Position numbers and translations under genes: made by a program. 64,000 bases of DNA from Flectonema sp. DT1601 (taxonomy: Eukaryota > Euglenozoa > Diplonemea > Diplonemida > Diplonemidae), in NCBI GenBank assembly GCA_964019425.1, contig OZ025804.1:124001-188000 (forward strand), read 5' to 3'. Below, in pieces: positions 49,301 to 60,184 of this stretch (the stretch's first letter is position 1; each line of letters starts with the position of its first letter). Under the pieces are notes generated by a model. It was not told where the DNA came from, did no database searches, and saw only the letters and a program-made list of their open reading frames with translations.

Positions 49301-51011
49301 GAAACGTGGTTTTTTTTTTTTTTAAAAAAAAAGAGAAAAAAAAACCCCAACCTCATCGCACCTTACTGCTGATGTGTATGTTGGAAGAGCGATCACACGT
49401 ACTTATCATTTTTGGGGAAAACGATGTGAGAACCGGAAATTGAGTCACTATCGGGGCGTTAGAACATTACGGGGGGTTAACTGTTCGATTTTTTAAACGT
49501 AAAATACAAATCAAGTAATTGTAATAAACAATATAACGATAATTTAACATTAATTCATAGATACATGTTGACTAAAAGGTAATGTTAGTATAAACATACA
49601 CTCTGCTTTAAGGGAGGTGTGAAACTTTGACAATGTTAGTATCATTAATTTTAGAACAGAAAAGTGAGAATAAGAAAAGTAGAGATCAATAAAAGAAAAG
49701 TATTCATTTCTGCAGTTTCCTAACATCAAAGGGTAATAGAATATGTAGTTTCAGGCCTTAATCTTATACTACTTGTCCCTTTTTAGGCCGGGAAACTTTG
49801 ACAATGTTAGTTAGTTAGTCAATGTAAAAACAGTAGCAATTTTAGGGTATTAAAAACAAAATTAACATCAAAGTACTTGACTGGGAAATATTTGTAGTTA
49901 ACTATCAAAGAAAAGGTACGTTTAACCAGCAGACGCTGTCGAAGCTGTTAGCGTACTATCAGGTTGAGCGTCCCATGCCTTGTAGTCCGCTCTACAACAT
50001 ATACTTAAACAACATATAAAAAAAAAAAAATTAAAAAAAAAAACAGTTCTTAATATAGCTAGTTGGCAGAACTTTATGGGGTGAAAATCTGACAATGTAA
50101 AAACAGTACAAAATTAATATCAAAGTACTTGACTGAAGAAATATTTGTAGTTGTTAATCAAAGAAAATTACGTTTAGAAAAAAAGTAAACATAAAAAGAG
50201 AAAACTATATTTTTTGTCTTACTGACCGAGAAGACGTTGTCGAATCTGGTAAATCGAGGACCACACTAAACAGGTTGAGCGTCCCATGCCCTGTAGTCCG
50301 TTACAACTTACACTTAACCGAAGTTAAAAAGAAAAAGTTAGTTCCTATTACGGCTGAGAAAAAAAAATGAAAAATAGAAATCGATTTTCATATTTAAGAC
50401 GTCCTTTTTTTTTTTTTTTTTTTTTTTCGCCGAAGCGAAGATGCCGGGAAGAAACCACTTTTTTTTTCCTCGTAACGATATGAGCGGTTCCGCACACAAA
50501 ATAACAACAATGAAATAAAAAGAAATGAAGCCACGCGTGTCATCAATATTTTTTTTTTTTTTCCCCTCCTCCTCTCCCCGATTGGCTTTAGTTTAGTTAG
50601 TTAGTTTGGTTGGCTTGGTAAGCACAAAGTCAGGGAAAGGAAAAAAAAAAAAACAGAACGTCAACTATTGTACAACTGGCGTTAAACAAAAAAAATTATA
50701 ATAAAATACCACCGTAACGCTTCCATTTGACTGAAAAACAGAGAAAAGAAAATAGTTGGAAACTTAACATTCCCAATCATTGATTGAATGTCAGCTCTGT
50801 GCCGTCTCAAAACAGTGAACCTGAACTAAAACAGATTTACTGTGAGCCGCTTCAACATTATTATTCTTGTTGGTTATAAAAATAAACCTATTCAGTCAAA
50901 GTTGCGTTTTTTTAAAAAAAAAAAAGAATAATTCGTGCACGAAAAGATAAAAACGCCAAACAGACCCACGTGTCCCTTGGGTGGGCTCTTCTTCGAAGAG
51001 TCTTAATAGGA
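46393..51011. other. Long A+T-rich intergenic region with homopolymer tracts; no supported gene
   Basis: About 4.6 kb with many A-runs and T-runs of 10-30 nt (for example near 46637, 47248, 47296, 47911, 48077, 48724, 48954, 50404). No open frame has a coding look. Degenerate repeats of related sequence occur near 47300-47740, 48250-48350, 49480-49720 and, most clearly, 49796-50340 (listed separately). One plus-strand stretch at 48371-48403 reads YIADTANQRLG, like an NHL repeat. Transcripts with short exons cannot be excluded. Confidence 0.5.
49796..50340. repeat. Degenerate tandem repeat, about two units of 250-300 bp
   Basis: Both units have CAGTTCTTA...AGCT, TCAAAGTACTTGACTG, AAATATTTGTAGTT...ATCAAAGAAAA, a GACGCTGTCGAA/GACGTTGTCGAA block and AGGTTGAGCGTCCCATGCC followed by TGTAGTCCG (near 49961 and 50273). 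Pieces of the same unit recur near 47310 and 47420. On the minus strand the best conserved block reads DYKAWDAQP or DYRAWDAQP with a stop soon after, so it could be the last exon of a duplicated gene. Confidence 0.55.
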
Positions 51012-54000
51012 TTAAACAAGACTCTCATTATCACTGTCATTTCTGACGCCGTTCTCTCCAATTAGTTTGGCATTTTTAGCGAGTTCGTAGAATATTCCTT
51101 CAGTGTCGTCTAAGAGTTCACCGTAGGAAGCGTACTGGGCAACTTCACCAACTCCATCAACACAATCCATAACAAGAATTCTATCAGAATGTGTGATTGT
51201 ATTCAGTCGATGAGCAATCGTTAAAACAGTGCAATCAGCGAATGCTGACAAGAGAGTTGACTGAATAAGTTTATCAGTGTACACATCAACAGACGCAGTC
51301 GCTTCATCTAAGAGAAGGAATTTCCTTCCTAAAACAAGTGCTCTTGCTAAACACAACATCTGACGTTGACCAATTGAAAGAGTGTCATCACTAATTGTAA
51401 CGTCAAGGATGTCTTTAGTCGCAAGACGTTCAGCTCTTGATTGCAAGTGTTCCTCAAGATGACACTTCTTTAAAGCTGATCGAAGCTCATCGTCGTTAAC
51501 TTTATCAAAAGGGTCGATGTTCTTACGAACTGAATTAGCGAATAGAATCGGTTCTTGTGGAATGATAGCAAACAACGATCTGAGATCTTTCAAATTCATT
51601 TTGTTTGCATTCACTCCATCGATTATAAGTTTAAAACCCGATTCCGGTCTCATCAGACGAAATAATGTTTTTAGAAGAGTACTCTTTCCGGCACCAGTAC
51701 GACCAACAATTCCAATTTTCCAACCAGGTTCAATTTCGATATTTACATCACGTACAGCCAGAGGTAAGTTTTTTCGATACCTGACCGAGAGATTGCAAAT
51801 TGACATCCGTCCTTCAGTTGGCCAATTTTTTGGTTTTGGAAGAGCTTTCATAGCAGCAGCAGTCGACTCTTCAGGTGGTAAGTCGCAGTACTCAAGGACT
51901 CTCTCAGCAGAGTTCATAGCGAGATCAAGTTGTTGAAGCATTAAGAATGTTTGACTTACCGACAATACAATAAATACACCCTGAGATATTAGTATTCCTA
52001 ATGTTGAGTCGGTGACGTCATCAGAAACTAATCCGAGAATTACAAAAATAGATCCCATTATCACACCCGACAAGAAATTAACTCTTAATCTGACCCACTC
52101 GAATGCCATTCTCTCGGTCATAAAACACTTGTGATTCGTATCAACTGCCGCAGCTTGATCTCTTAAAACTATATCTTGTTGACCGTATGCTCTGATGGTG
52201 GCTAAGCCTCTCAAATTTTCAGCAAAATTATTAGAAACTGGTGATTTTGTGATGTTAAAAAGTCTTCTAAGTTGAATCGAGGCAGCGTTTCTTGTTAGAA
52301 TCCAATACACTGAAAGACCAATCGGAATGTACATCAAAGTAAACCACGGCAGAGTTAAAGAAATCATAACCATCGCAGAGAAAAGCATTCCAACAGCTGT
52401 AGAGAATTGCGATGCATAAATAGGAACTTGAAAATCAACAGCTTCCCAGTCATTTACGAATCGAGTTAAGATTCTTCCAACTGGTGTTGTGTCAAAGAAT
52501 TCAGTTGGACTAGCAAGTACAGCTTTCAATTCATTTTTATACAAGTTGATACAAGGACGACAGGCTCCCTTTCCAAACTCGTACTCTCTTAAGGCGAATA
52601 CTAAACACCCGATAGTTATTATTCCAATATAACAAATAAACCATACTCCTGTTGACATCCTGTCTTCAATAATATATCCACGGTACCAGGCGGCGGATTG
52701 CCGACCTCCTCGTTCTGCGTACCACCCAAGCCAAATTTGAGAAAACTTATCACAAAAGTTGAATATAAAGTGTCCCAACACGATTCCACTCCACCATAGC
52801 TTCCCACCATACTGTCCGAAGTATTGTTTGTAAGTGGAAAGGGAAACGTCTTCTTCGAGAAGAACTTCAGCGACTTCCAAATCCTTGCCGGAGAATTTTT
52901 TGTTTTTAAACACTTTTTCGTTCTCAACGACGCTGCCAGTCGTTACCTCCGTACAGACTGAGGCGGTGTCGGCTCTCTGTTTGGCTTCTTCAGCATCAGT
53001 CTGTGTAGTCATGAATTCATTTACTAACTGTGCGAGAGTCAAGTCACTGTAATCGTCAGCTATCCCTCTCAAGTCAGAGGCGTACTTCTTAATGTTAATT
53101 TCAACAAGTCTACCTCCAGGTTCTGCACTGTAAAGCCTGTCTGCTTCATGAATAAATTGGAGTTGGTTTGTGACCAGGATTCTTGTCTTTCCAGATAATT
53201 GTTTTTTCAAGACTTTTTCAAAAATGTATTTTCCAACGTGTGCGTCTACAGCAGACAGCACATCATCAAACAGATAAACGTCGGCATCTCTGTAGACTGC
53301 ACGACCTAATGCAATTCTGGCTTTCTGTCCACCACTTATGTTGATTCCCTTCTCTCCGATGACGGTGGCGTCTCCCTCAGGGAATTGGTTTTCAATGTCT
53401 TGTAAAAGTGCGACGTCCTTCACAACTTTTCGGTAATCGCTTTCACTGTCAACAAGACCAGGAAGTTTTCTACCCCATTGAATGTTTTGTTTTATTGAAC
53501 CTGATGCAATCCATGGTGTTTGAGGACAATACGCAATGTCACCTCCGATATGAAATTCACCACTGCTGTGAGTGACTTCTCCTAATAAGCCTGACAAGAA
53601 TGACGTCTTACCCGATCCTACCTTTCCCACAATCATTACTAACTCTCCAGCGTCAGCTTTGAAGTTTATATCTGAAAGAATTGGTGTTGGTGTCGATCCT
53701 TTTCCGCCGGAGGATTCCCATGAAATAGATCCTTGAGTGACGGTTACACAGCTGTCTTTGGTTTTTATTTTACGCGGAGCAGCTTGTTCTTTACAAAGCA
53801 TCGACTGAATTCTACGAAGTCCTATAAGAGATTGAGACAATCCAGACCATACAAATGGAATGATGACGGTACTAATACGTAACACGTGACTCAGTGCTAA
53901 TGATGTAAAGATCTTTCTAGCAGTCAAGTCATCTGGATAAACAGATGCATATGTTACTAAGATCACAGTTTGAAAAACAAACGGAGTGAATTGAGTACTG

Positions 54001-55385
54001 CTCATGAGTTTAGCGATTCTTAACATCAATCCATAGATAATCTTAACTTCTTCTTGTCTAATAGCACCTATTTGAGTAGCGTATTCCTTCTCCCATTGAT
54101 AGAATTTAACTCCTCTGATGTTTTCAATCATCTCGTGAACTTTTTTTGTACGGCCGTCAGTTTTTCCCATTCTCTCAATAAATTTTTGAACAAAAGACAT
54201 CGCAATACTGACATTGTATGGTGTCAAAATTATTAAAAAAGCAACACCAACAATTGTAGTCCACGACAATAAGAAAAACAGTGCTCCAATGGCTAGCAGT
54301 GCCAGAGTTGGAACATAAAAAGCCAACCCAAGTAGCGATGTTGTTGTTAAAAAGATCCGTTCAGTGTCAGCATGGAGCAGTGTAAAAATTTTCGAATGTC
54401 CTCCCGCAGACTGCCACCCATTCTGAGACAACAATAAACTCTTTTTTGTAATAGCTCCAGCCAAACATGCCCTGAATTTAACTCCCAGCTTGGTCGAATA
54501 CACAAAGGTTCTGTACATCGCGAATCCCATAAAAGAAATGGCCACTAAGACGACAGCAGCATAGATGTAGATTAAATACTTTTCATCTTTTTGAATAAAA
54601 GCAACTCCCTCTGGAGTATACCTTGTATAACCAATCAGAATGTCAGACACTTGAGGGTACAAGTAGACAGGTGCGAATGGAGCAATGCTCTGAGCAAGAC
54701 CCCAAAGAGAACCAATTATGAAATCCCTTTTGTACATTTTGAATATCGTATCTTGAAGAGATGGTTCACAAGTACCAATTACCTGTTTCATTCGTGCAAC
54801 TACTGGTGAGATCTGCTCGTGAGCAGGATCTGGTGGTGGGAATGATTTAGTCTCAGGAACACCTTCAGGTAAAGGACACATTCCAATTCGACAACGAATG
54901 CAGTCTGGAGCTAATAGTTTGTAATGTTGATTTATAACTTCCATCACTGCTGTTTCAAATTGTTGAATGTGAGTGTGATTGGAGAACTCACCAGCATCCA
55001 CCCTGCTGTGCATGTCCTTCCAAGGATTCTTCTTCTTCTTAAATAGCTTCTGGTCAGGATCGCTGTTTTCGAGTCCCACGAGAGTTCTTTTGAATGTCGA
55101 TTTTGAGATTTGTTTCAATTTTCGTTTCCAAAATTTATTGAAAACCTTTTCTTGATATTCCATAGTTTCTTCTTCAGCCACTTCCTTTAAATCAGAAGCC
55201 TCGAGAGACCTCTTTCTTGCCTTTTCTAAGATGGGTTCTATAAATGAGACAGTACTTTGGGACCACCATCCAGCAGTCTCAAAAGAATCGTAAGTTGTGT
55301 CCCTCCGCCATCCTCCTGGTTTCTTGTTTTTTAATTTTGAGACATCAACTCTGACTTCCTTCCCTTCATCGTCAGGAAGCGTCAT
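51012..55385 (-). CDS. ABCC/MRP-type ABC transporter (1457 aa)
   Basis: Full transporter of the multidrug-resistance-associated (ABCC) type, exporting conjugates, organic anions or drugs across the plasma or vacuolar membrane; substrate not predictable. Order: cytosolic N-terminus (about 1-190), TMD1 (about 200-520), NBD1 with Walker A GKVGSGKT near 585, signature ISGGQKARIALGRA near 684 and Walker B LFDDVLSAVD near 702 (Asp where the catalytic Glu would be, as usual in ABCC), TMD2 (about 830-1140), NBD2 with Walker A GRTGAGKST near 1225, signature LSIGQRQMLCLARAL near 1332 and Walker B LLLDEATASVD near 1355 (Glu present). No TMD0, so the short ABCC4/5-like form. Single exon. Start is the only ATG before MTLPDDEGKEV; upstream is stop-rich. 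Confidence 0.95.
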   Translation of the reverse strand: MTLPDDEGKEVRVDVSKLKNKKPGGWRRDTTYDSFETAGWWSQSTVSFIEPILEKARKRSLEASDLKEVAEEETMEYQEKVFNKFWKRKLKQISKSTFKRTLVGLENSDPDQKLFKKKKNPWKDMHSRVDAGEFSNHTHIQQFETAVMEVINQHYKLLAPDCIRCRIGMCPLPEGVPETKSFPPPDPAHEQISPVVARMKQVIGTCEPSLQDTIFKMYKRDFIIGSLWGLAQSIAPFAPVYLYPQVSDILIGYTRYTPEGVAFIQKDEKYLIYIYAAVVLVAISFMGFAMYRTFVYSTKLGVKFRACLAGAITKKSLLLSQNGWQSAGGHSKIFTLLHADTERIFLTTTSLLGLAFYVPTLALLAIGALFFLLSWTTIVGVAFLIILTPYNVSIAMSFVQKFIERMGKTDGRTKKVHEMIENIRGVKFYQWEKEYATQIGAIRQEEVKIIYGLMLRIAKLMSSTQFTPFVFQTVILVTYASVYPDDLTARKIFTSLALSHVLRISTVIIPFVWSGLSQSLIGLRRIQSMLCKEQAAPRKIKTKDSCVTVTQGSISWESSGGKGSTPTPILSDINFKADAGELVMIVGKVGSGKTSFLSGLLGEVTHSSGEFHIGGDIAYCPQTPWIASGSIKQNIQWGRKLPGLVDSESDYRKVVKDVALLQDIENQFPEGDATVIGEKGINISGGQKARIALGRAVYRDADVYLFDDVLSAVDAHVGKYIFEKVLKKQLSGKTRILVTNQLQFIHEADRLYSAEPGGRLVEINIKKYASDLRGIADDYSDLTLAQLVNEFMTTQTDAEEAKQRADTASVCTEVTTGSVVENEKVFKNKKFSGKDLEVAEVLLEEDVSLSTYKQYFGQYGGKLWWSGIVLGHFIFNFCDKFSQIWLGWYAERGGRQSAAWYRGYIIEDRMSTGVWFICYIGIITIGCLVFALREYEFGKGACRPCINLYKNELKAVLASPTEFFDTTPVGRILTRFVNDWEAVDFQVPIYASQFSTAVGMLFSAMVMISLTLPWFTLMYIPIGLSVYWILTRNAASIQLRRLFNITKSPVSNNFAENLRGLATIRAYGQQDIVLRDQAAAVDTNHKCFMTERMAFEWVRLRVNFLSGVIMGSIFVILGLVSDDVTDSTLGILISQGVFIVLSVSQTFLMLQQLDLAMNSAERVLEYCDLPPEESTAAAMKALPKPKNWPTEGRMSICNLSVRYRKNLPLAVRDVNIEIEPGWKIGIVGRTGAGKSTLLKTLFRLMRPESGFKLIIDGVNANKMNLKDLRSLFAIIPQEPILFANSVRKNIDPFDKVNDDELRSALKKCHLEEHLQSRAERLATKDILDVTISDDTLSIGQRQMLCLARALVLGRKFLLLDEATASVDVYTDKLIQSTLLSAFADCTVLTIAHRLNTITHSDRILVMDCVDGVGEVAQYASYGELLDDTEGIFYELAKNAKLIGENGVRNDSDNESLV

Positions 55386-55757
55386 TATTGTTGTCTTTTG
55401 TTTTGTTTTGGTTTGATATGCTGCGGTAAGGAATAAAGATAAGATAATATAATAAATACTTCAGTAGTGTCATAAATATTAACTATCCAGATCCTCTATT
55501 CGACGTGGCTCTCTCAAAGGAAACCGACTGGCGGAAATCAGAAAACCACACACAAGACGTTGTTTTGCTTTTTCGCTGAGACCAATTTAACCTTTAAAGA
55601 AAGAAAGTTGGTTTAGTTTCAGCGACGCAACCGGAGAAAAGGAAAAGGGAGATAAAACAAGAACACGGAGGGAGAGACAGAGAGCAGAATTGCTAATTGA
55701 TCTTCCGGATAATTATATTTCTAAGAATACGTTGAGTGGTTCTAACAACAATAAGCA
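55386..55757. promoter_or_regulatory. Intergenic region upstream of the ABC transporter
   Basis: 370 bp between the ABC transporter start and the stop of the next minus-strand gene. It should hold the transporter promoter and the 3' UTR of the neighbour. A purine-rich stretch occurs near 55630-55690; no motif is recognised with confidence. Confidence 0.35.
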
Positions 55758-57164
55758 TTAGTAGGAAATGGAGTCTTCCAACTGAACAAGTTGCTCAGAA
55801 AGAGTTGTCAGGTCATCTTCTAAAGTCCGCATGTTGTTGACAACACACAAAGTCTGAACTCGCGTATTCTTCAACACTTCCTTCAGCTGCTTCAATGCCG
55901 CATCACGGCCCCGCTTGCGTAATTGATCAATAAGTTGGTCATTGGATTGGTCACGAGTCCTCACGGAATCACAACCCAAGAGGAACGTGTCCGTGAAATC
56001 GCAATCGTCAGGGAGGGATGTCAAGTCAACTGCTGTGAGTTGGGTGCAACCCGCAAGACCATATTTTCCCATTTTCCTTAAACTACTGAGCCCATCAAAG
56101 CTTACAGTCGTAAGTTTTGAACAATCCGCAAGAAATGACTCCCCAACATCCGTAAGTGACGTCATCTTGCTGAGGTCGACCTCTTCCAATGAGACGCAGT
56201 CGCTGAGAAAATCATTCCCCAAGGAAGTTGTGTTGGTCAGACCAGACAAGTTAATGAACTTCAGGGATGTGCATCCACGCAAGAATCCATCACCAATTGA
56301 CTTGACGCTTACTAACATCGACAAGTCAAGTTCGGTAAGTACCACATGATTCGTCAAAAAAAAGTTTCCGATTGTTCTCAGGCTTTGCAGACCTGAAAGG
56401 TCAATACTCGTAAGTGTATTATTGGTGCCGGAGCAAACATATAAAAATCCATCAGGTATATTCTCAAGAAGGGGAAGGTTCATATCAATCGATGTGAGTT
56501 TAGAGCAGCCCGACATTGAATAATCATTCAGGTGTCGGAGATTAACCAGCGGTGATAAATCAATAGTTTTGAGTGATTTACAATTACCCAAGAAATCTTT
56601 CCCAATCGATTCCACACCAGACAATCCCGACAAGTCCATGTCTGTAAGTGACTCACAGCAGGATGCGAAAGAGTAACCGACGGATCTCACATTCCGCAAA
56701 CCTGGAAACCTGACCCGTTGCACATGTCGCATGCCTCGTATGAGGGAACCAGGGCAATCAATAACCTCACGACCATTGACAAAGGACAGGCATGTCAGGC
56801 GAGGACATAATCCGTAATTATCTTCGTCATCTACAAATGACTTCATGTTGACGGACAAGAAACCCTCTTCATCACAGGACTGCAGCAGTTCCTCAATCTT
56901 TTCTGATCCTCCTCTGATGTCCTCGAAACTACACCCCAGCACCCCATCCAACACTTCCAACTGTGTACCTCCTTCTATCCCATGTGATACCAACGTAGAC
57001 AACTCTGGAAGCACGACTCCCGCACACGACAATTCGCTGTTCTGAAAGCCAACACCCCACTCATCGACCGCTGCCTCTACTGCGTCCCTGACCAGCGTGT
57101 CCGCCGTCACTGTAAACGGAACAGTTGGGAATTCTCCATCTGAACAGGAAATGAAAACCTGCAT
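55758..57164 (-). CDS. Diverged ubiquitin-like/leucine-rich repeat protein (468 aa)
   Basis: Start chosen at MQVFISCSDGEFPTVPFTV, which aligns with the MQLSV starts of the other family members; a longer frame to 57296 is not conserved. Residues 1-80 form the ubiquitin-like domain (DTLVRDAVEAAVDEW helix; ELSCAGVVLPELSTLVSHGI strand-turn). A more acidic linker with CDEEGFLSVNMKSFVDDEDN follows, then about ten irregular leucine-rich repeats (CESLTDMDLSGLSGVESIG, CTSLKFINLSGLTNTTSLG...), and a C-terminal charged and coiled-coil tail (KQLKEVLKN..., RTLEDDLTTLSEQLVQLED) that the cluster genes lack. It is 10 kb from the cluster, and a broken duplicate of its 5' end lies at 46110. Probably the older family member. 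Cytosolic by lack of signal peptide. Confidence 0.75.
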   Translation of the reverse strand: MQVFISCSDGEFPTVPFTVTADTLVRDAVEAAVDEWGVGFQNSELSCAGVVLPELSTLVSHGIEGGTQLEVLDGVLGCSFEDIRGGSEKIEELLQSCDEEGFLSVNMKSFVDDEDNYGLCPRLTCLSFVNGREVIDCPGSLIRGMRHVQRVRFPGLRNVRSVGYSFASCCESLTDMDLSGLSGVESIGKDFLGNCKSLKTIDLSPLVNLRHLNDYSMSGCSKLTSIDMNLPLLENIPDGFLYVCSGTNNTLTSIDLSGLQSLRTIGNFFLTNHVVLTELDLSMLVSVKSIGDGFLRGCTSLKFINLSGLTNTTSLGNDFLSDCVSLEEVDLSKMTSLTDVGESFLADCSKLTTVSFDGLSSLRKMGKYGLAGCTQLTAVDLTSLPDDCDFTDTFLLGCDSVRTRDQSNDQLIDQLRKRGRDAALKQLKEVLKNTRVQTLCVVNNMRTLEDDLTTLSEQLVQLEDSISY

Positions 57165-58715
57165 GTTGCCTGTCAGTCCTGTAATGTAAACAGTAATAAC
57201 TAAATAACGTGTAAGCAGTAAGCGATGATGAAGTCTTGAAGAATCGATGTTTGTGTTGTAGCATGTGACCTGTGAGACGCCTTCAAAGGTACCCAAGTGT
57301 AGTTCTGTTTGTAAGTAAAGAACATAAAGGTATTAAACAGAACTTGATAAACAAACGAATAGAAAACCAAAATACGAATAGTGTCCACAAATAAACAGCT
57401 GGTAGTATTTGCGAGGAATAAGAAGAGACGACAAGACAGTAAACGAACAAAACGAAAGCAGTGAGACCCACTCTTCCGTAACAGAGGCCTGGTGTCTAGT
57501 AAAGGGAAGTTGGGAACTTAATTAATAATTTTAACTGCACGTCAATCAACAACTATCTAAGCAGTGCGCTCATAAATTAAATTAGAAATCTGCGTTTTTT
57601 TTTTTTTTTTTTCAAAAACCAATAGTACTGCAGCCTTGCGTTTCGGCCGACCACAGGCTATTATGAAAAGGGAGAAAGGAGAAGAAGAGATAAGAATCCA
57701 TAATAAGAAAATACATATTTTTTTTTTATTTTTTTTTTAATTCTTCTGCTCACCTGATACTAGAATAGTGGCTCACTAAATGGAATGCAAACGACGGTAA
57801 GCTCACAACTAAAGTCGTCCTTACTTATTTAGGTTCTAAAAAAAATTTTATAAAAATCCATTACACACACAGAGCACATCAATATTTGAGTAAATAATAA
57901 AAAAAGGGAATTACAGCAACAGAAATCTTACTTTTGTCTGCGAGGATTTGACAACCTTCGAATAAGTAAGGGGGTAGACTCTATAAATAAATAAAAAAAC
58001 TAATAAAAAAAAACTACACAAAAAAAGAAAGAAAGAAAGAAAGAAAAAGAAACCAATGAACAGAACGAAATTGTCCTTTGCAAGAAAACCCTACCGAGAT
58101 GACATTTAGTTTTTTTATCTTACTCGGCCAGAGACAATCACTGAAGAAAAGAGATCACGAAAAAGGTGACAACTTTTCGATATCACCACCACCAGCCATG
58201 AGCGTTTTCACAATCTAAAATACGAATAACAAGGGGAATGAACATATCTGTTCTCTCATCATCAGTTAATTGTGTACAAGTAAATCTGTCTAATTATTGA
58301 GACTGAATTACCCCCTCAGTCCCCCTCCTCAGTTAGTTAATATTATGAATGTAGTTTCGGGGTAACACCCTCCCAGAGCACTCTTCCACAATGAATGTAG
58401 AAAGTATCGCGTGATCGCATCAAAAAAAAAAAGTCTGAACACGTCTTCGTATTAATTCTGAAGAGAGCTAACGAGAGTCGATGAATTACTCACTTTTTTG
58501 TCTAATTTGACTTCCACATTTGAGTAGTGGCTACGTTAGACTTTCTGACCTTGACAGAGTGAAGTACATAAATAGCATTAGAGAAGAGAGAAAGAGAGAG
58601 CTTGATTAACTCAACACACACGCATAAGATAGATGTAGGAATTGGGAAATGAGTTGTTTTGCTAGTCGTGATCACAATAGAACACAATTGGTCGTCAATG
58701 AGAGGATCACCGCTC
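57165..58715. other. A+T-rich intergenic region, no supported gene
   Basis: Contains T-runs (57596-57612, 57719-57737), short A/G runs (58024-58050) and nothing with coding character. The first 130 bp are the 5' flank of the Ubl-LRR gene, shared with 46265-46392. Confidence 0.5.
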
Positions 58716-59132
58716 TCACACTTCTTTAACATCTCTATCGCCAGGCATTACAAAATTTACTTCCTTAGCAGAATGAGTCTTACTACTGAATACCATGTGG
58801 TTGGAAGTTGTTCGTAGTTCTACGTCGTTGTTAGTGTTGTTGTTGTTGTTGACGTTGTTGTCGTTGTTATTTCTAGTCAAGTCATCATCATCTTCATCAG
58901 GATGTTTACATATCATTAGCCAACACAATAATAAAGTTACCACTAACATAACCACAGTTCCAATTGCAACAAAAAAGAACGTCTCGGATACATTACCGGG
59001 GTAAGGAGATGACTTTGATTTAACTGCTGCAGGCAGCTGCGTTACGTTCTGACCTGTGGCTTCATAAACAAAAATAGCGCAGAAAACTACTAATAGTTCC
59101 CTCATATTGTGCAACTTAGTAACTTTATTCAA
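58716..59132 (-). CDS. Small type I membrane protein with Asn/Asp-rich tail (138 aa)
   Basis: Either M1 or M10 could start; from M10 (59105) the N-terminus is a typical signal peptide (MRELLVVFCAIFVYEATGQ). A short luminal part has two N-glycosylation sites (NVT, NVS). One membrane segment follows (about 50-72, ETFFFVAIGTVVMLVVTLLL), then Cys-Trp-Leu and a basic KHP. The cytosolic tail is acidic, then a run of Asn codons (GTT/AAC on the two strands), then a Ser/Thr-rich end. The ETFFFVAIG segment resembles small fungal membrane proteins seen in early-diverging fungi; this is from memory of the family look, not a search. Function unknown. Confidence 0.65.
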   Translation of the reverse strand: MNKVTKLHNMRELLVVFCAIFVYEATGQNVTQLPAAVKSKSSPYPGNVSETFFFVAIGTVVMLVVTLLLCWLMICKHPDEDDDDLTRNNNDNNVNNNNNTNNDVELRTTSNHMVFSSKTHSAKEVNFVMPGDRDVKEV

Positions 59133-60184
59133 ACAGCTGAAGAGAGAATAATTATTTTTTTTTATATACTTTTGACCATCTGTAAAGTGTACATTGCTAC
59201 ATCATTATTTTCTGACCTGATTAAAAGAGAACATCAGTAAAATTATAAATTCAATTCAAACATATATTTGAGAGGTCGTCGCCAAGTTCATATTATTCAC
59301 GAATACGAATAACGTGTTGTTTCTACAGAAATCTTTTTAAAGAAGTAATCGACTCCCATCGCATACTACGATGATGAAAATAAGAAGATAACGAGTGCTC
59401 TCAATATTTCACATAAGACATTTAGTCAATATGTCACCAAGTGTGTGTAACATTTTTTCTTACAAACAAAGTCAGAAAGTCAGAGTAGGGTGTTAACTAC
59501 AAAACGACCGTGTAACTAGTCATTTTGTGTTCAAAGAAGTAATAAAAAATATAAAAAAAAGAAGGGTAAAAAAACACAAGAAAACGAGCAAATCTCGCTC
59601 CTCTCACTTCAGTCATGTTGATAACACAACTTGTTTTAGTTCCCTTTTATTTTGTGACAAAAAAAAAGGTCACTTCCCCTTCACAAAAAAAAAGAAGAAA
59701 AAAAGAGAAGAGAGAGAGATAGAATAACAAATGAATACCAACGACGATAAGGTCATCCATTCAGAAAAAAAAAAGTTTATAATTAGCACAAGGAAAGATA
59801 AGGAAGTAACACAGTGTGTAAACTGCGAGTTGTAAGACAACAAACTCAAAAATAATCAAAAAAAAAAAGCATGATTTACACTAGCAGGGACACTGGTTTC
59901 CAATGAATGAATATTTATTAAAGGAGAGAACTAATGACTTTGTTTTCTTTATTACCTTCTATGAGGGAAAAGGGGAATGGGAGGGGGAAAAAAAAAAAAA
60001 AAAAAAAATGACAAACAGCAGTCGAATTCCTGTTAGGAACTGATGCTTAAATTATTAAATAAAAAGAACGTTTGTTTTTCTCAAAATCAGATGAAATAAC
60101 CATTCCTAGTTTAGGAAATGACACATGCCTGTTAAAAGCATCAGGAGAATGAAAAATAATAATAATAATAATCAAATTGACAAC
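59133..60184. other. A+T-rich intergenic region, no supported gene
   Basis: No coding pattern on either strand. A-runs near 59767, 59862 and 59986-60008, and a short ATA repeat at 60157-60172. It separates two minus-strand genes. Confidence 0.5.

Noticed and set aside
49153-49356. Short minus-strand frame ending at an A-run (MRLGFFFLFFFKKKKN type)
   Set aside because: Composition is driven by homopolymers; no conserved features.
46393-51011. Poly(A)/poly(T) tracts as tails of further retrotransposons
   Set aside because: No LINE 3' UTR or coding sequence adjoins them; they look like intrinsic A+T-rich composition.
51517-53052. Plus-strand frames inside the ABC transporter
   Set aside because: They are antisense to conserved nucleotide-binding and linker sequence and lack any motif.
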